DNA from: Acidimicrobiales bacterium
Lineage (GTDB): Bacteria; Actinomycetota; Acidimicrobiia; Acidimicrobiales; Iamiaceae
Direction of reading: 5' to 3'
NCBI GenBank assembly: GCA_030448105.1
Contig: JAUJNP010000008.1
Span: forward strand, 40,510-104,509
DNA length: 64,000 nt
In this document: positions 44,295-52,394 of the stretch, piece by piece
How the letters are laid out: each line of letters opens with the position of its first letter
Numbering within the stretch: the stretch's first letter is position 1
Notes under the pieces: generated by a model
What the model was told of the DNA's origin: nothing
Databases searched by the model: none
The model's input: the letters and a program-made list of their open reading frames with translations, nothing else
Made by a program: the position numbers and the translations under genes

Positions 44295-45875
44295 ATGCCA
44301 GACCAGCGGCGGGCCGGATCGAGCGACACCGTGCAGTTCGAGGTGGATGGCCGCCAGGTGGAGGTGCCCGCCGACGGCGCCTCGCTGCTCGAGGTGCTGC
44401 GCGACCGGCTGGGCCAACGGTCGCCGAAGGACGGCTGCAGCCCCCAGGGCCAGTGCGGCTGCTGCACGGTGCTGGTCGACGGCGCCCCCCGGGTGGCCTG
44501 CGTCACGCCCGTGCGCCGGGTGGCGGGCCGGCGGGTCACCACCCTCGACGGGCTCGACGACGTCGAGCGCTCCACCTGGGCCGAGGCGTTCTGCGCCACC
44601 GGGGCCAGCCAGTGCGGGTTCTGCACCCCCGGCATCATCGTGCGCCTCAGCGGGCTGCGGCAGAAGGGCACGCCGGTCGACGACCATGCCGCGGTGGAGC
44701 GGGCGCTGGGCGCCCACCTCTGCCGCTGCACGGGCTGGCGCACCATCGTCGAGGCGTGGGACGTGGTGACCGGTGAGGCCGGCCCGCCTGCCGCCCAGCG
44801 GGACCTGCAGGCGGCGACTCGCCGGGCCGGCATCGAGGGCCATGCCGCCCAGCGCGTCGGCGCCGATGTTGCCCTCGGGCGGGGCGGGTTCGCCGACGAC
44901 ACCGCCCCGGCCGGCGCGCTGGTGGCGGTGCCCGACGGCGCCGGCGGATGGGCGGTGGGCGAGACCCTCACCGAGGCTCGGGCCCGGGCCGGCAAGGTGC
45001 AGGGGCGGCGGACCACGGCGGCGCCCACCCACCCGCTGGAGGTGCCGCCCGGCGACTGGCACGTCACGCTGCGGACGGCCTGGGTGGAGCCGGCCTACCT
45101 GGAGACCGATGCGTCATGGTGCGCGCCGGGCGGTGAACCCGCCTCCCCGCTGGCCAACGGCGGAGCGTTCGGAGGCAAGCTGGCCTCGGTGGCCGCCGGC
45201 GCCGCCCGGGAGCTGGCCGACCGCCACGGGCGCCCGGTGCGGGTGCTGCTGTCCCGGGAGGACACCGTGCGCTCGGGGCCCAAGCGCCCTCCGGTGGCGG
45301 CGGGGGTCCGGGCCGACGGCACCGGCACGATGCGGGTGGTGCGCACCCCGGGCGTGGCCGCCGCCATCGCCGCCGCCGCCCCCGGCCTGCGGGTGGAGGA
45401 AGTGGCGGTGCCCGGGCCGCCCACCTCGGTGGCGCTGCGAGCGGCCGGTTGGGCCGAGGCGTCGGTGCTGCTGGCGGGGGCGGCCGGCCGCCCCCTGCCG
45501 GTGCGGTCCCCGGCCGGCGCGGTGGCCGAAGCCGAGGTGTCGGGTGACCAGGTGCGGGTGCGGGTGGCGTGCGGCGAACCCCTCGACCACGTCGTGCTCC
45601 GCTCGTACTTCATCGGGGCCGCCCACATGGCGTTGAGCTGGGTGCGCAGCGAGGGGCTGGCGGTCGACGCCGAGGGCACGGTGGAGGATCTCACCGTGCG
45701 GTCGTTCGGGATCCTCCGGGCGGCGGACATGCCGAAGGTGGATGTGGAGGTCGACGCGGCGACGGGCCCGCCCGTCAACGGATCCGACGCCGTCTTCGCG
45801 GCGGTGGCGGCCGCCGCCTGGATCGACCAAGGTTGCCCCCAGGACTGGCCGACCAGCCGAGGAGCCCGACGATGA
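44295..45875 (+). CDS. Fused [2Fe-2S] / truncated molybdopterin-subunit protein of the xanthine dehydrogenase family
   Basis: 526 residues. Residues 1-165 are a complete small subunit: GCSPQGQCGCCTVLVDG and C for the plant-type cluster, then GASQCGFCTPGIIV and HLCRCTGWRTIV for the second. After a linker comes a much shortened Mo-subunit: VEPAYLETDASWC, NGGAFGGKLASVAAG, RVLLSREDTVRSGPKRPPVA and a C-terminal FIGAAHMALSWVRSEGLAVD. Normal Mo-subunits have 700 or more residues, so most of the substrate site is missing. TATCCT is 7 nt upstream. The stop overlaps the RidA start. Function unknown. Confidence 0.75.
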   Translation: MPDQRRAGSSDTVQFEVDGRQVEVPADGASLLEVLRDRLGQRSPKDGCSPQGQCGCCTVLVDGAPRVACVTPVRRVAGRRVTTLDGLDDVERSTWAEAFCATGASQCGFCTPGIIVRLSGLRQKGTPVDDHAAVERALGAHLCRCTGWRTIVEAWDVVTGEAGPPAAQRDLQAATRRAGIEGHAAQRVGADVALGRGGFADDTAPAGALVAVPDGAGGWAVGETLTEARARAGKVQGRRTTAAPTHPLEVPPGDWHVTLRTAWVEPAYLETDASWCAPGGEPASPLANGGAFGGKLASVAAGAARELADRHGRPVRVLLSREDTVRSGPKRPPVAAGVRADGTGTMRVVRTPGVAAAIAAAAPGLRVEEVAVPGPPTSVALRAAGWAEASVLLAGAAGRPLPVRSPAGAVAEAEVSGDQVRVRVACGEPLDHVVLRSYFIGAAHMALSWVRSEGLAVDAEGTVEDLTVRSFGILRAADMPKVDVEVDAATGPPVNGSDAVFAAVAAAAWIDQGCPQDWPTSRGARR

Positions 45876-46228
45876 CCAACCCCTCCGGCCTGCCGTACAC
45901 CCCTGCCGTGCGGGCCGGCGCGTGGGTGGTGGTCTCCGGCCAGATCGGCCTGGAGGGCACGTCGCTCGTCACCGGCGGGTTCGACGCCGAGCTGCGGCTT
46001 GCCCTCGTCAACCTCGAGGCCCGGCTGGCCGAGCACGGCGCCACCATGGCCGACGTGGTGAAGACCACGGTCTTCCTCCGTCACCTCAACGACTACGGCC
46101 GGATGAACGAGCTCTACGCCGAGGCCTTCGCCGAGCCCCGCCCGGCCCGCTCAGCGGTGGCGGTCTCGGACCTGCCCCTCGGCGCCATGGTCGAGATCGA
46201 GGCCTGGGCCCACACCGGCGACGGGTAG
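45872..46228 (+). CDS. ridA: RidA family (enamine/imine deaminase) protein
   Basis: 118 residues. YTPAVRAGAWVVVSGQIGL, NLEARLAEHGATMADVVKTT and PRPARSAVAVSDLPLGAMVE IEAWA are the three family blocks; the Arg in PARSAV is the substrate-binding arginine, and the final Glu-Ile-Glu-Ala is conserved. RidA proteins hydrolyse reactive 2-aminoacrylate-like imines. ATG 45872 overlaps the TGA of the preceding gene, so the two are coupled and may act on a common substrate. Confidence 0.9.
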   Translation: MTNPSGLPYTPAVRAGAWVVVSGQIGLEGTSLVTGGFDAELRLALVNLEARLAEHGATMADVVKTTVFLRHLNDYGRMNELYAEAFAEPRPARSAVAVSDLPLGAMVEIEAWAHTGDG

Positions 46229-46261
46229 CCAGGTCGCGCCGGCCGGTGCCATGATGACCAC

Positions 46262-46420
46262 GTGGCCGGCGCCGTCCTCATCGCGGTGATCCTCGTCGTG
46301 GTGATCCCGATGTCGGTGTGCATGAGCGGAGCGGTCATCGCCGCCATCCTCGGTCGGTCCCTCAACGACACCGGCGAGCACACCCACGAGGGCAGCGAGC
46401 TCATCGACCTCAACCGCTAG
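46262..46420 (+). CDS. Small single-pass membrane protein
   Basis: 52 residues from GTG 46262. It reads a hydrophobic segment VLIAVILVVVIPMSVCMSG and continues AVIAAILGRSL, then a charged tail with HTHEGSELIDLNR. One transmembrane helix (about residues 4-31). CATGAT is 6 nt upstream of the GTG. The frame is consistent with coding and ends 31 bp before the convergent glnR stop. Function not recognised. Confidence 0.55.
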   Translation: MAGAVLIAVILVVVIPMSVCMSGAVIAAILGRSLNDTGEHTHEGSELIDLNR

Positions 46421-46451
46421 CGCCCCGGCCCGGCCCGACGACTACGCCGGC

Positions 46452-47129
46452 CTAGCTCCACCTCGACTGGCCGAAGCGGTAGCCGACGGAGCGGACGGTG
46501 GAGATGAGGTTGGCGTGCTCCTCGCCGAGCTTGGCCCGCAGTCGGCGGATGTGGACGTCGACGGTGCGGGCCCCGCCGTAGTACTCGTAGCCCCACACCC
46601 GTGACAGCAGCGTCTCCCGGGTGAAGACCCGGCCGGGGTGCTGGGCGAGGAACTTGAGCAGCTCGTACTCCATGTAGGTGAGGTCGAGCGGGCGGCCCCC
46701 GATGGCGGCCTGGTAGGTCTCGAGGTTCAGGACCAGGCCCCCGTACTCGACCAGCTCGGGGCTGGGGCCGCTGCCGGTGCGCCAGAACAGGTGGCGCAGC
46801 CGGGCCTCGAGCTCGCGGGGGTGGAAGGGGTGAAGGCAGAAGTCGTCGAAGAGCTCGTCGCGCAGCTCGAGGTCGGCCAGCCGCGCCCCGCTCACCAGCA
46901 GCAGGAGCGGCTCGACGGGCACGTCGCGCTTGCGCAGCGCCCGGCACAGGGCGAAGGCGCCCTCGGCGTCGCCGTCGACCACCACCACCGCGCCGCCCCA
47001 CCCGTCGTCCGGCTCCAGGCGGTTGGCGGCGGCCTCGTCGAGCACCGCCTTCCACCGGTGCCCGCCCAGGTCCAGGGCCTGGGCCAGCTCGGGCGGCGGC
47101 GGGTCGGGGTGGACCAGCAGCGGCTCCAT
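46452..47129 (-). CDS. glnR: GlnR-type orphan OmpR-family regulator of nitrogen metabolism
   Basis: 225 residues from ATG 47129 (GTG 47132 is the alternative). The receiver is degenerate: VVVVDGDAEGAFAL lies where the phospho-Asp would be, the acidic pocket is absent and the Lys is not evident, as in actinobacterial GlnR. The winged helix LDLTYMEYELLKFLAQHPGR then VFTRETLLSRVWGYEYYGGA and VDVHIRRLRAKLGEEHANLI is very similar to GlnR. It directly follows the glnA2-type gene on the minus strand. A matching operator lies in the promoter at 48527-48564. Confidence 0.88.
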   Translation of the reverse strand: MEPLLVHPDPPPPELAQALDLGGHRWKAVLDEAAANRLEPDDGWGGAVVVVDGDAEGAFALCRALRKRDVPVEPLLLLVSGARLADLELRDELFDDFCLHPFHPRELEARLRHLFWRTGSGPSPELVEYGGLVLNLETYQAAIGGRPLDLTYMEYELLKFLAQHPGRVFTRETLLSRVWGYEYYGGARTVDVHIRRLRAKLGEEHANLISTVRSVGYRFGQSRWS

Positions 47130-47139
47130 CACGCCAGTC

Positions 47140-48483
47140 TCACCAACTCGGCAGGTAACGGGCCAGCTCGAACGGCGTGACCTGGGCCTTGTAGTCGGCC
47201 CACTCCCGGCGCTTGTTGCGCAGGAACCACTCGAAGATGTGCTCGCCGAGGGCCTCGGCCACCAGCTCGGAGCGCTCCATGGTGTCGAGGGCGTCGGCGA
47301 GGGACTGCGGCAGCTCCACCATGCCCTCCGCCGCCCGTTCGGCGTCGGTGAGGGCGAACACGTTCGACGTTGCTTCGGGCGGTAGCTCGTAGCCCTCCTC
47401 CAGGCCCCGCAGTCCGGCGGCGAGGATCACCGAGTAGGCGAGGTAGGGATTGCAGGCGGGGTCGGGGGCCCGGTACTCGATGCGCACCGAGGACTCCTTG
47501 CCCGTCTTGGCCACCGGCACCCGCACCAGGGCGGAGCGGTTGTTGCGGGCCCAGCTCACGTACGACGGCGCTTCGGTGCCCACCACGAGGCGCTTGTAGG
47601 AGTTGACCAGCTGGTTGGTGACGGCGGTGATCTCGGGGGCGTGGTGCAACAGGCCGGCGATGAAGCCCCGGCCGATCTTGGAGAGCTTGTAGGGGTCGCC
47701 CGGGTCGAAGAAGGCGTTCTGGTCGCCCTCGAACAGCGAGAGGTGGGTGTGCATGCCCGAGCCCTGCACGCCGGAGAGGGGCTTGGGCATGAAGGTGGCG
47801 TAGAAGCCCTGCTCCATGGCGATCTCGCGGACCACCAGGCGGAACGTCATCACGTTGTCGGCCATGCTCAGGGCGTCGGTGTAGCGCAGGTCGATCTCGT
47901 GCTGGCTGGGGCTGTCCTCGTGGAACGAGTACTCGACCGGGATGCCCATGGCCTCCAGGGTGTGGATGGTGCGCTTGCGGAGGTCGCTGGCCACGTCGGC
48001 GGTGGTGAGGTCGAAGTAGCCGCCACTGTCGAGGGGCTGGGGCGGGGCGCTCGGGTCGCCGTTGGCGAAGTAGAAGAACTCCATCTCGGGGGCGACGTAG
48101 AACGAGAAGCCCCGGTCCCGGGCGCGGTCGAGGTTGCGCTTGAGCACCTGCCGCGGGTCCCCCTCGAAGGGCGACCCGTCGAGGTTCTCGACGTCGCAGA
48201 ACATGCGGGCCGAGGTCTCGTCGCGCTCGGACCACGGCAGCAGCTCGAAGGTGCCCGGGTCGGGCCGGGCCAGCACGTCGCTCTCCTGCACCCGGCTGAA
48301 TCCGTCGATGGAGGACCCGTCGAAGTGCATGCCCTCCTCGAAGGCGTTCTCCAGCTCGGCGGGGGAGATGGCGAAGGACTTGAGCTGGCCGAGCACGTCG
48401 GTGAACCACAGGCGGATGAGGCGCACCCCCCGCTCCTCCACCGTGCGCAGCACGTACTGCATCTGGGGCTCCACCCGGGCCAT
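47140..48483 (-). CDS. glnA2: Glutamine synthetase type I, GlnA2-like
   Basis: 447 residues from ATG 48483. It uses ATP, ammonia and glutamate. GMHFDGSSIDGFSRVQESD, APEMEFFYF, SGMHTHLSLF and RIEYRAPDPACNPYLAYSV contain the metal and substrate ligands of type I synthetases. At the place where GlnA1 has the adenylylated Tyr (KDLYDL) this protein reads SNVFAL, so GlnE should not control it. The length and this feature match M. tuberculosis GlnA2. Its 143-bp upstream region, shared with glnII, holds the four-box operator. It lies 8 bp from glnR. Confidence 0.93.
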   Translation of the reverse strand: MARVEPQMQYVLRTVEERGVRLIRLWFTDVLGQLKSFAISPAELENAFEEGMHFDGSSIDGFSRVQESDVLARPDPGTFELLPWSERDETSARMFCDVENLDGSPFEGDPRQVLKRNLDRARDRGFSFYVAPEMEFFYFANGDPSAPPQPLDSGGYFDLTTADVASDLRKRTIHTLEAMGIPVEYSFHEDSPSQHEIDLRYTDALSMADNVMTFRLVVREIAMEQGFYATFMPKPLSGVQGSGMHTHLSLFEGDQNAFFDPGDPYKLSKIGRGFIAGLLHHAPEITAVTNQLVNSYKRLVVGTEAPSYVSWARNNRSALVRVPVAKTGKESSVRIEYRAPDPACNPYLAYSVILAAGLRGLEEGYELPPEATSNVFALTDAERAAEGMVELPQSLADALDTMERSELVAEALGEHIFEWFLRNKRREWADYKAQVTPFELARYLPSW

Positions 48484-48526
48484 GATGCCCCGTCGCCCCC
48501 GGCCCGGCGGGGGTGGCGCGGGCCGG

Positions 48527-48564
48527 TTCACAGAGCGTTCACAATGGGGAAACGGCCGGGAAAC
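48527..48564. promoter_or_regulatory. Putative GlnR operator (four half-sites at 11-bp spacing)
   Basis: TTCAC (48527-48531), TTCAC (48538-48542), GAAAC (49 to 53, i.e. 48549-48553) and GAAAC (48560-48564), each separated by exactly 6 bp. GlnR sites in Streptomyces read gTnAc-n6-GaAAc-n6. The array lies between the divergent glnA2 and glnII genes, 44 bp from the glnA2 start and 62 bp from glnII. Its function as activator or repressor site is not known. Confidence 0.7.
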
Positions 48565-48626
48565 CGCACCCTGGGAGCGTCCCGACCGGCACCCGACCGA
48601 GCAACGCGTCCCGACGAGGAGAACCT

Positions 48627-49625
48627 GTGGCGTACAAGGCTGAGTACATCTGGATCGACGGCACCGAGCCCACTGCCAAGCTCCGCTCGAAGACCAAGAT
48701 CCTGGCCGACGGCGACGAGCTTCCGATCTGGGGCTTCGACGGCTCCAGCACCAACCAGGCGCCCGGCGAGCAGTCCGACTGCGTGCTGAGGCCGGTGAAG
48801 TCGGTGCCCGACCCGATCCGGGGCGGCGACCACGTGCTCGCCCTGTGCGAGGTCCTCGACATCGACATGACGCCCCACCCCACCAACACGCGGGCGCCGC
48901 TGGCGGCGGTGGCCGAGCGCTACGCCGACCAGGAGCCGTGGTTCGGGATCGAGCAGGAGTACACGTTCTTGAAGGACGGCCGGCCCTACGGGTTCCCCCA
49001 GGGCGGCTACCCGGCGCCCCAGGGCGGCTACTACTGCGGCGTCGGCTCCGACGAGATCTACGGCCGCGACGTGGTGGAGGCCCACATGGAGGCCTGCATC
49101 CAGGCCGGCATATCCCTGTCGGGCATCAACGCCGAGGTGATGATCGGCCAGTGGGAGTTCCAGGTCGGCCCACTCGGGCCCATCGAGGTGTCCGACCAGC
49201 TGTGGCTGGCCCGGTGGCTGCTCTACCGGGTGGGGGAGGACTTCGGCATCGCCGCCACCCTCGACCCCAAGCCGGTGAAGGGGGACTGGAACGGGGCCGG
49301 GGCCCACACCAACTTCTCCACCAAGGCCATGCGGGAGAGCTACGACGCCATCATCGCCGCCTGCGACGCCCTCGGTGAGAAGGCCCAGGAGCACGTGGCC
49401 AACTACGGGGCCGACATCGAGCACCGCCTCACCGGCCTGCACGAGACGGCGCCCTGGACCGAGTTCAACTACGGCGTGTCCAACCGGGGTGCCTCGGTGC
49501 GCATCCCGTGGCAGGTGGCGGTGGACAAGAAGGGCTACATCGAGGACCGCCGCCCGAACGCCAACTGCGATCCCTACGTGGTCACCCGCCTCATAACCGA
49601 CACCGTCTGTTCGCCGAGGGCCTGA
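48627..49625 (+). CDS. glnII: Glutamine synthetase type II (eukaryotic type)
   Basis: 332 residues, the short type II form. AEYIWIDGTEPTAKLRSKTK at the start, WGFDGSSTNQAPGEQSDCVL, FGIEQEYTFLKDGRPYGFPQ, NAEVMIGQWEFQVGP, NGAGAHTNFSTKAMR and RRPNANCDPYVVTRLI are diagnostic. GlnII enzymes are not adenylylated and are often induced under nitrogen limitation. GTG 48627 has GAGGAG 6 bp upstream. Operator above at 48527. It is followed by a 104-bp gap with an AT-richer stretch (AAAATAATCTGACTACTTAA). Confidence 0.94.
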   Translation: MAYKAEYIWIDGTEPTAKLRSKTKILADGDELPIWGFDGSSTNQAPGEQSDCVLRPVKSVPDPIRGGDHVLALCEVLDIDMTPHPTNTRAPLAAVAERYADQEPWFGIEQEYTFLKDGRPYGFPQGGYPAPQGGYYCGVGSDEIYGRDVVEAHMEACIQAGISLSGINAEVMIGQWEFQVGPLGPIEVSDQLWLARWLLYRVGEDFGIAATLDPKPVKGDWNGAGAHTNFSTKAMRESYDAIIAACDALGEKAQEHVANYGADIEHRLTGLHETAPWTEFNYGVSNRGASVRIPWQVAVDKKGYIEDRRPNANCDPYVVTRLITDTVCSPRA

Positions 49626-49729
49626 AAATAATCTGACTACTTAACGTGGTGGCCCTTGCCATACGCTCACAGAGAGTGGTAGACAGTGTCATCGCTCCAG
49701 AGCGGGAGCGGCAAAGGAGACCTCTTCTG

Positions 49730-51619
49730 ATGCGCAGGTGGTACGCCCTCGTGATCCTGGCCCTGGCCGGCACCCTCCTCGGGTTCCCGACCTCGGCGGA
49801 TGCGGTGAACTTCCCCCTCACCACCGTGGTGTCGGCCAACCCGGCCGACAACACCCCCCACGTGCTCGACGGCAAGGTGCTCGCCATCGCCGAGGCCGGT
49901 TCCAAGGTCGTGGTCGGCGGGGTGTTCACCAAGGTGCGCAACCAGGGTTCCACCACCGAGGTGGCCCGCACCAACCTCTTCGCCTACGACCGGGCCACCG
50001 GCCAGATCGACGCCGGCTTCGTGCCCGCCGTCGACGGCGCCGTCAACGCACTGGCCGTGAGCTCCGACGGCGCCACCGTGTTCGTCGGGGGCGCCTTCGC
50101 CAACGTCAACGGCGTCGCCTCCCGCGGCCTCGCCAAGCTGAACGTGGCCGACGGCAGCACCGTCACCACCTTCCGGGCCGCCACCACCGCCGCCGTCAAC
50201 GACATCGCCCTGCGGGGCTCCAAGCTCTACGTGGGAGGCGTGTTCGGCAAGATCAGGGGTGTCGTCCGCAGCCGATTGGCCGCCGTCGACGCCACCACCG
50301 GCGCCGTCGACGCCGACCTCGACCTGCCCGTCACCACGCCCATCAACGGCACCCTCGGCGTCCTCAAGCTCGACGTCACCGCCGACGGCTCCCGCCTGGT
50401 GATCATCGGCAACTTCCAGCAGGTGGGTGGGGCCACCAAGATCCAGCTGGCCGTGATCAACCTGGCCACCTCGCCCGACAGCCTCGCCGACTGGCACACC
50501 AGCCGCTACGACGGGCGCTGCTACGACGCGTTCGACAGCTACGTGCGCGACATCGACCTCTCCCCCGACGGCAGCTACTTCGTGATCGTCACGACCGGTG
50601 GGGGCATCGCCAACACCATGTGCGACACCGCCGCCCGCTTCGAGACCTTCGCCTCCGGAACCGCCATCGAGCCCACCTGGATCAACTACACCGGCGGCGA
50701 CACCCTCTGGAGCACCGCCATCACCACCGCCGCCGTCTACGTCGGTGGCCACCAGCGGTGGCTCAACAACCGCAACGGCGCCGCTGACTACAAGGCCGAC
50801 GGGGCGGTCGACCGGGCGGGCGTGGGCGCCCTCGACCCCCTCACCGGCGTGCCCCTCAACTGGAACCCGGGCCGCGCCCGCGGCGTGGGCGCCTTCGCCC
50901 TGGTGGCCACGCCCAACGGGCTGTACATCGGCAGCGACACCACCAGCCTCGGCCGGGAGTACCACGCCCGGCTCGGCTTCTTCCCGCTGGCCGGTGGCAC
51001 CGTCAACCCCACACCCCGGGCGGCGACCCTGCCCGCCGACCTGTTCGTGGCCCAGCCCAACGGCACCCTCGACCGCCGCGGCTTCACCGGCACCTCCTTC
51101 GGCACCCCGGCGCCGGTGGGCGGCCCCGCCATCGACGGGTTCGACTGGAACCAGGTGCGGGGCGCCTTCATGGTCAACGGCAAGCTCTACACCGCCCTGG
51201 CCGACGGCACGCTGCGCTCCTGGACCTGGGACGGTGCCCGCTTCACCGGCGCCACCAACCTGAACAGCTGGCTGAACCTCGGCGGGGTGACGTCGATGGC
51301 CTACCAGAACGGCCGGATCCTCTACACCGTCTCCGGTGACTCCCGGCTCTACTGGCGCTGGTTCGCCCTCGAGAGCAACCTCATCGGCTCCGAGCAGTTC
51401 GTGGCCGACCCGGGCACCGCCGGCGCCGACTGGGGCACGGCGGTCGGAACCACCATCGCCAGCGGCCAGGCCTACGTGGCCCACACCAACGGCACCCTCA
51501 CCCGGACCGACCTCGATGCCGCCAGCCGCCCCGTGCCCGGCACCACCGTGGTGATCTCGGGTCGCAAGGTCGACGGGCGGAACTGGAACGTCACCGACCT
51601 GTTCATCTTCTCGGGTTGA
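49730..51619 (+). CDS. Secreted delta-60/beta-propeller repeat protein of unknown function
   Basis: 629 residues from ATG 49730; AAAGGAGA is upstream. The signal peptide is MRRWYALVILALAGTLLGFP with cleavage near TSADA. Repeats VVVGGVFTKV, VFVGGAFANV and LYVGGVFGKI, each with an asparagine- or alanine-rich turn, form blades of about 45-60 residues as in delta-60 (DUF5122) propellers. The later part (LFVAQPNGTLDRRGFTGTSF) has further repeats. It is a common exported actinobacterial type with unknown ligand. The next gene overlaps its stop. Confidence 0.75.
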   Translation: MRRWYALVILALAGTLLGFPTSADAVNFPLTTVVSANPADNTPHVLDGKVLAIAEAGSKVVVGGVFTKVRNQGSTTEVARTNLFAYDRATGQIDAGFVPAVDGAVNALAVSSDGATVFVGGAFANVNGVASRGLAKLNVADGSTVTTFRAATTAAVNDIALRGSKLYVGGVFGKIRGVVRSRLAAVDATTGAVDADLDLPVTTPINGTLGVLKLDVTADGSRLVIIGNFQQVGGATKIQLAVINLATSPDSLADWHTSRYDGRCYDAFDSYVRDIDLSPDGSYFVIVTTGGGIANTMCDTAARFETFASGTAIEPTWINYTGGDTLWSTAITTAAVYVGGHQRWLNNRNGAADYKADGAVDRAGVGALDPLTGVPLNWNPGRARGVGAFALVATPNGLYIGSDTTSLGREYHARLGFFPLAGGTVNPTPRAATLPADLFVAQPNGTLDRRGFTGTSFGTPAPVGGPAIDGFDWNQVRGAFMVNGKLYTALADGTLRSWTWDGARFTGATNLNSWLNLGGVTSMAYQNGRILYTVSGDSRLYWRWFALESNLIGSEQFVADPGTAGADWGTAVGTTIASGQAYVAHTNGTLTRTDLDAASRPVPGTTVVISGRKVDGRNWNVTDLFIFSG

Positions 51620-52365
51620 GCTCCGGGTCCGAGAGGAGGGCGGCGCTGGCCGCCCTCTTCTTCGGTGGGCTGACGCTGCTGCTGGCGGGCGTCCTGGCCC
51701 AGGTGTTCTCCGAGGTGGCGCCCAAAGGCGTCGCCAACCGGATCAACCACAACAGTGAGGGCTACCTACTGGCCCTCCTGGTGGGTGCGTGGATCCAGTT
51801 CGTGCGGGACCGCCTGCGAGGCGCCCGGTGGGAGTGGCCGGTGGTCGGCGCCGTCGCCGTCACCTGCGCGGCCATCGCCCTGGCCCTCCTGGCCAGCGAC
51901 CTGCCGAGCAGGTTCCGCACGCTGAACGAGGCGTTGCTCGCCGCCGCCGCGGTGATCCCCTACGTGCAGCTGCGCCGACCCCTCCCACGGAAGCTGGCGG
52001 GGGGGCTGGCCGGGGCCTTCCTGTTCGTCACCGTGGCCGCCAACCGGACGGCGATCGTGACCGAGCTGGCCGAGACGCTGGCCGCGCTCATCCTGGCGCC
52101 CGTCGCCTTCGACATCGTCGATCGGGGCATCCTCGAACCGGACGCACCCACCTCTCGGCGCCTGCGCTACGGCTGGTACGCCGTCCTCGTGGCCGTCCCG
52201 ATCGCCTTCTCCGTCCTCGAGTACGGGCTCCACCTGAGCGGCGCGGCCGGCGAGGTCACCCGCTTCGGGGTTCGCCTGGCCGAGATGTTCATCTGCGTGC
52301 TGGTCATCGAGATCTACTTCAGCGTCGGCCTCGGCCGCGTCGGCCGGGAGCGCACGCCAGACTGA
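51616..52365 (+). CDS. Hypothetical multi-pass membrane protein
   Basis: 249 residues. It opens at TTG 51616 overlapping the TGA of the secreted protein (TTGA). About six to seven hydrophobic segments: [98 protein letters not shown] and [15 protein letters not shown]. No known family is evident. Overlapping translation suggests a link to the secreted propeller. glnA1 begins 29 bp after its stop, so it may be read from the same promoter. Confidence 0.6.
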   Translation: MSSGSERRAALAALFFGGLTLLLAGVLAQVFSEVAPKGVANRINHNSEGYLLALLVGAWIQFVRDRLRGARWEWPVVGAVAVTCAAIALALLASDLPSRFRTLNEALLAAAAVIPYVQLRRPLPRKLAGGLAGAFLFVTVAANRTAIVTELAETLAALILAPVAFDIVDRGILEPDAPTSRRLRYGWYAVLVAVPIAFSVLEYGLHLSGAAGEVTRFGVRLAEMFICVLVIEIYFSVGLGRVGRERTPD

Positions 52366-52394
52366 TCCCGGCCCAGCCCACGGAGGGAAGCACC

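Noticed and set aside
49626-49680. Remnant of a mobile element or AT-rich island after glnII
   Set aside because: Only about 25 bp are AT-richer (AAAATAATCTGACTACTTAA); no inverted repeats or transposase fragment. More likely a promoter for the next gene.
52300-52394. GlnR boxes ahead of glnA1
   Set aside because: No GAAAC or gTnAc pair at 11-bp spacing was found in this stretch.
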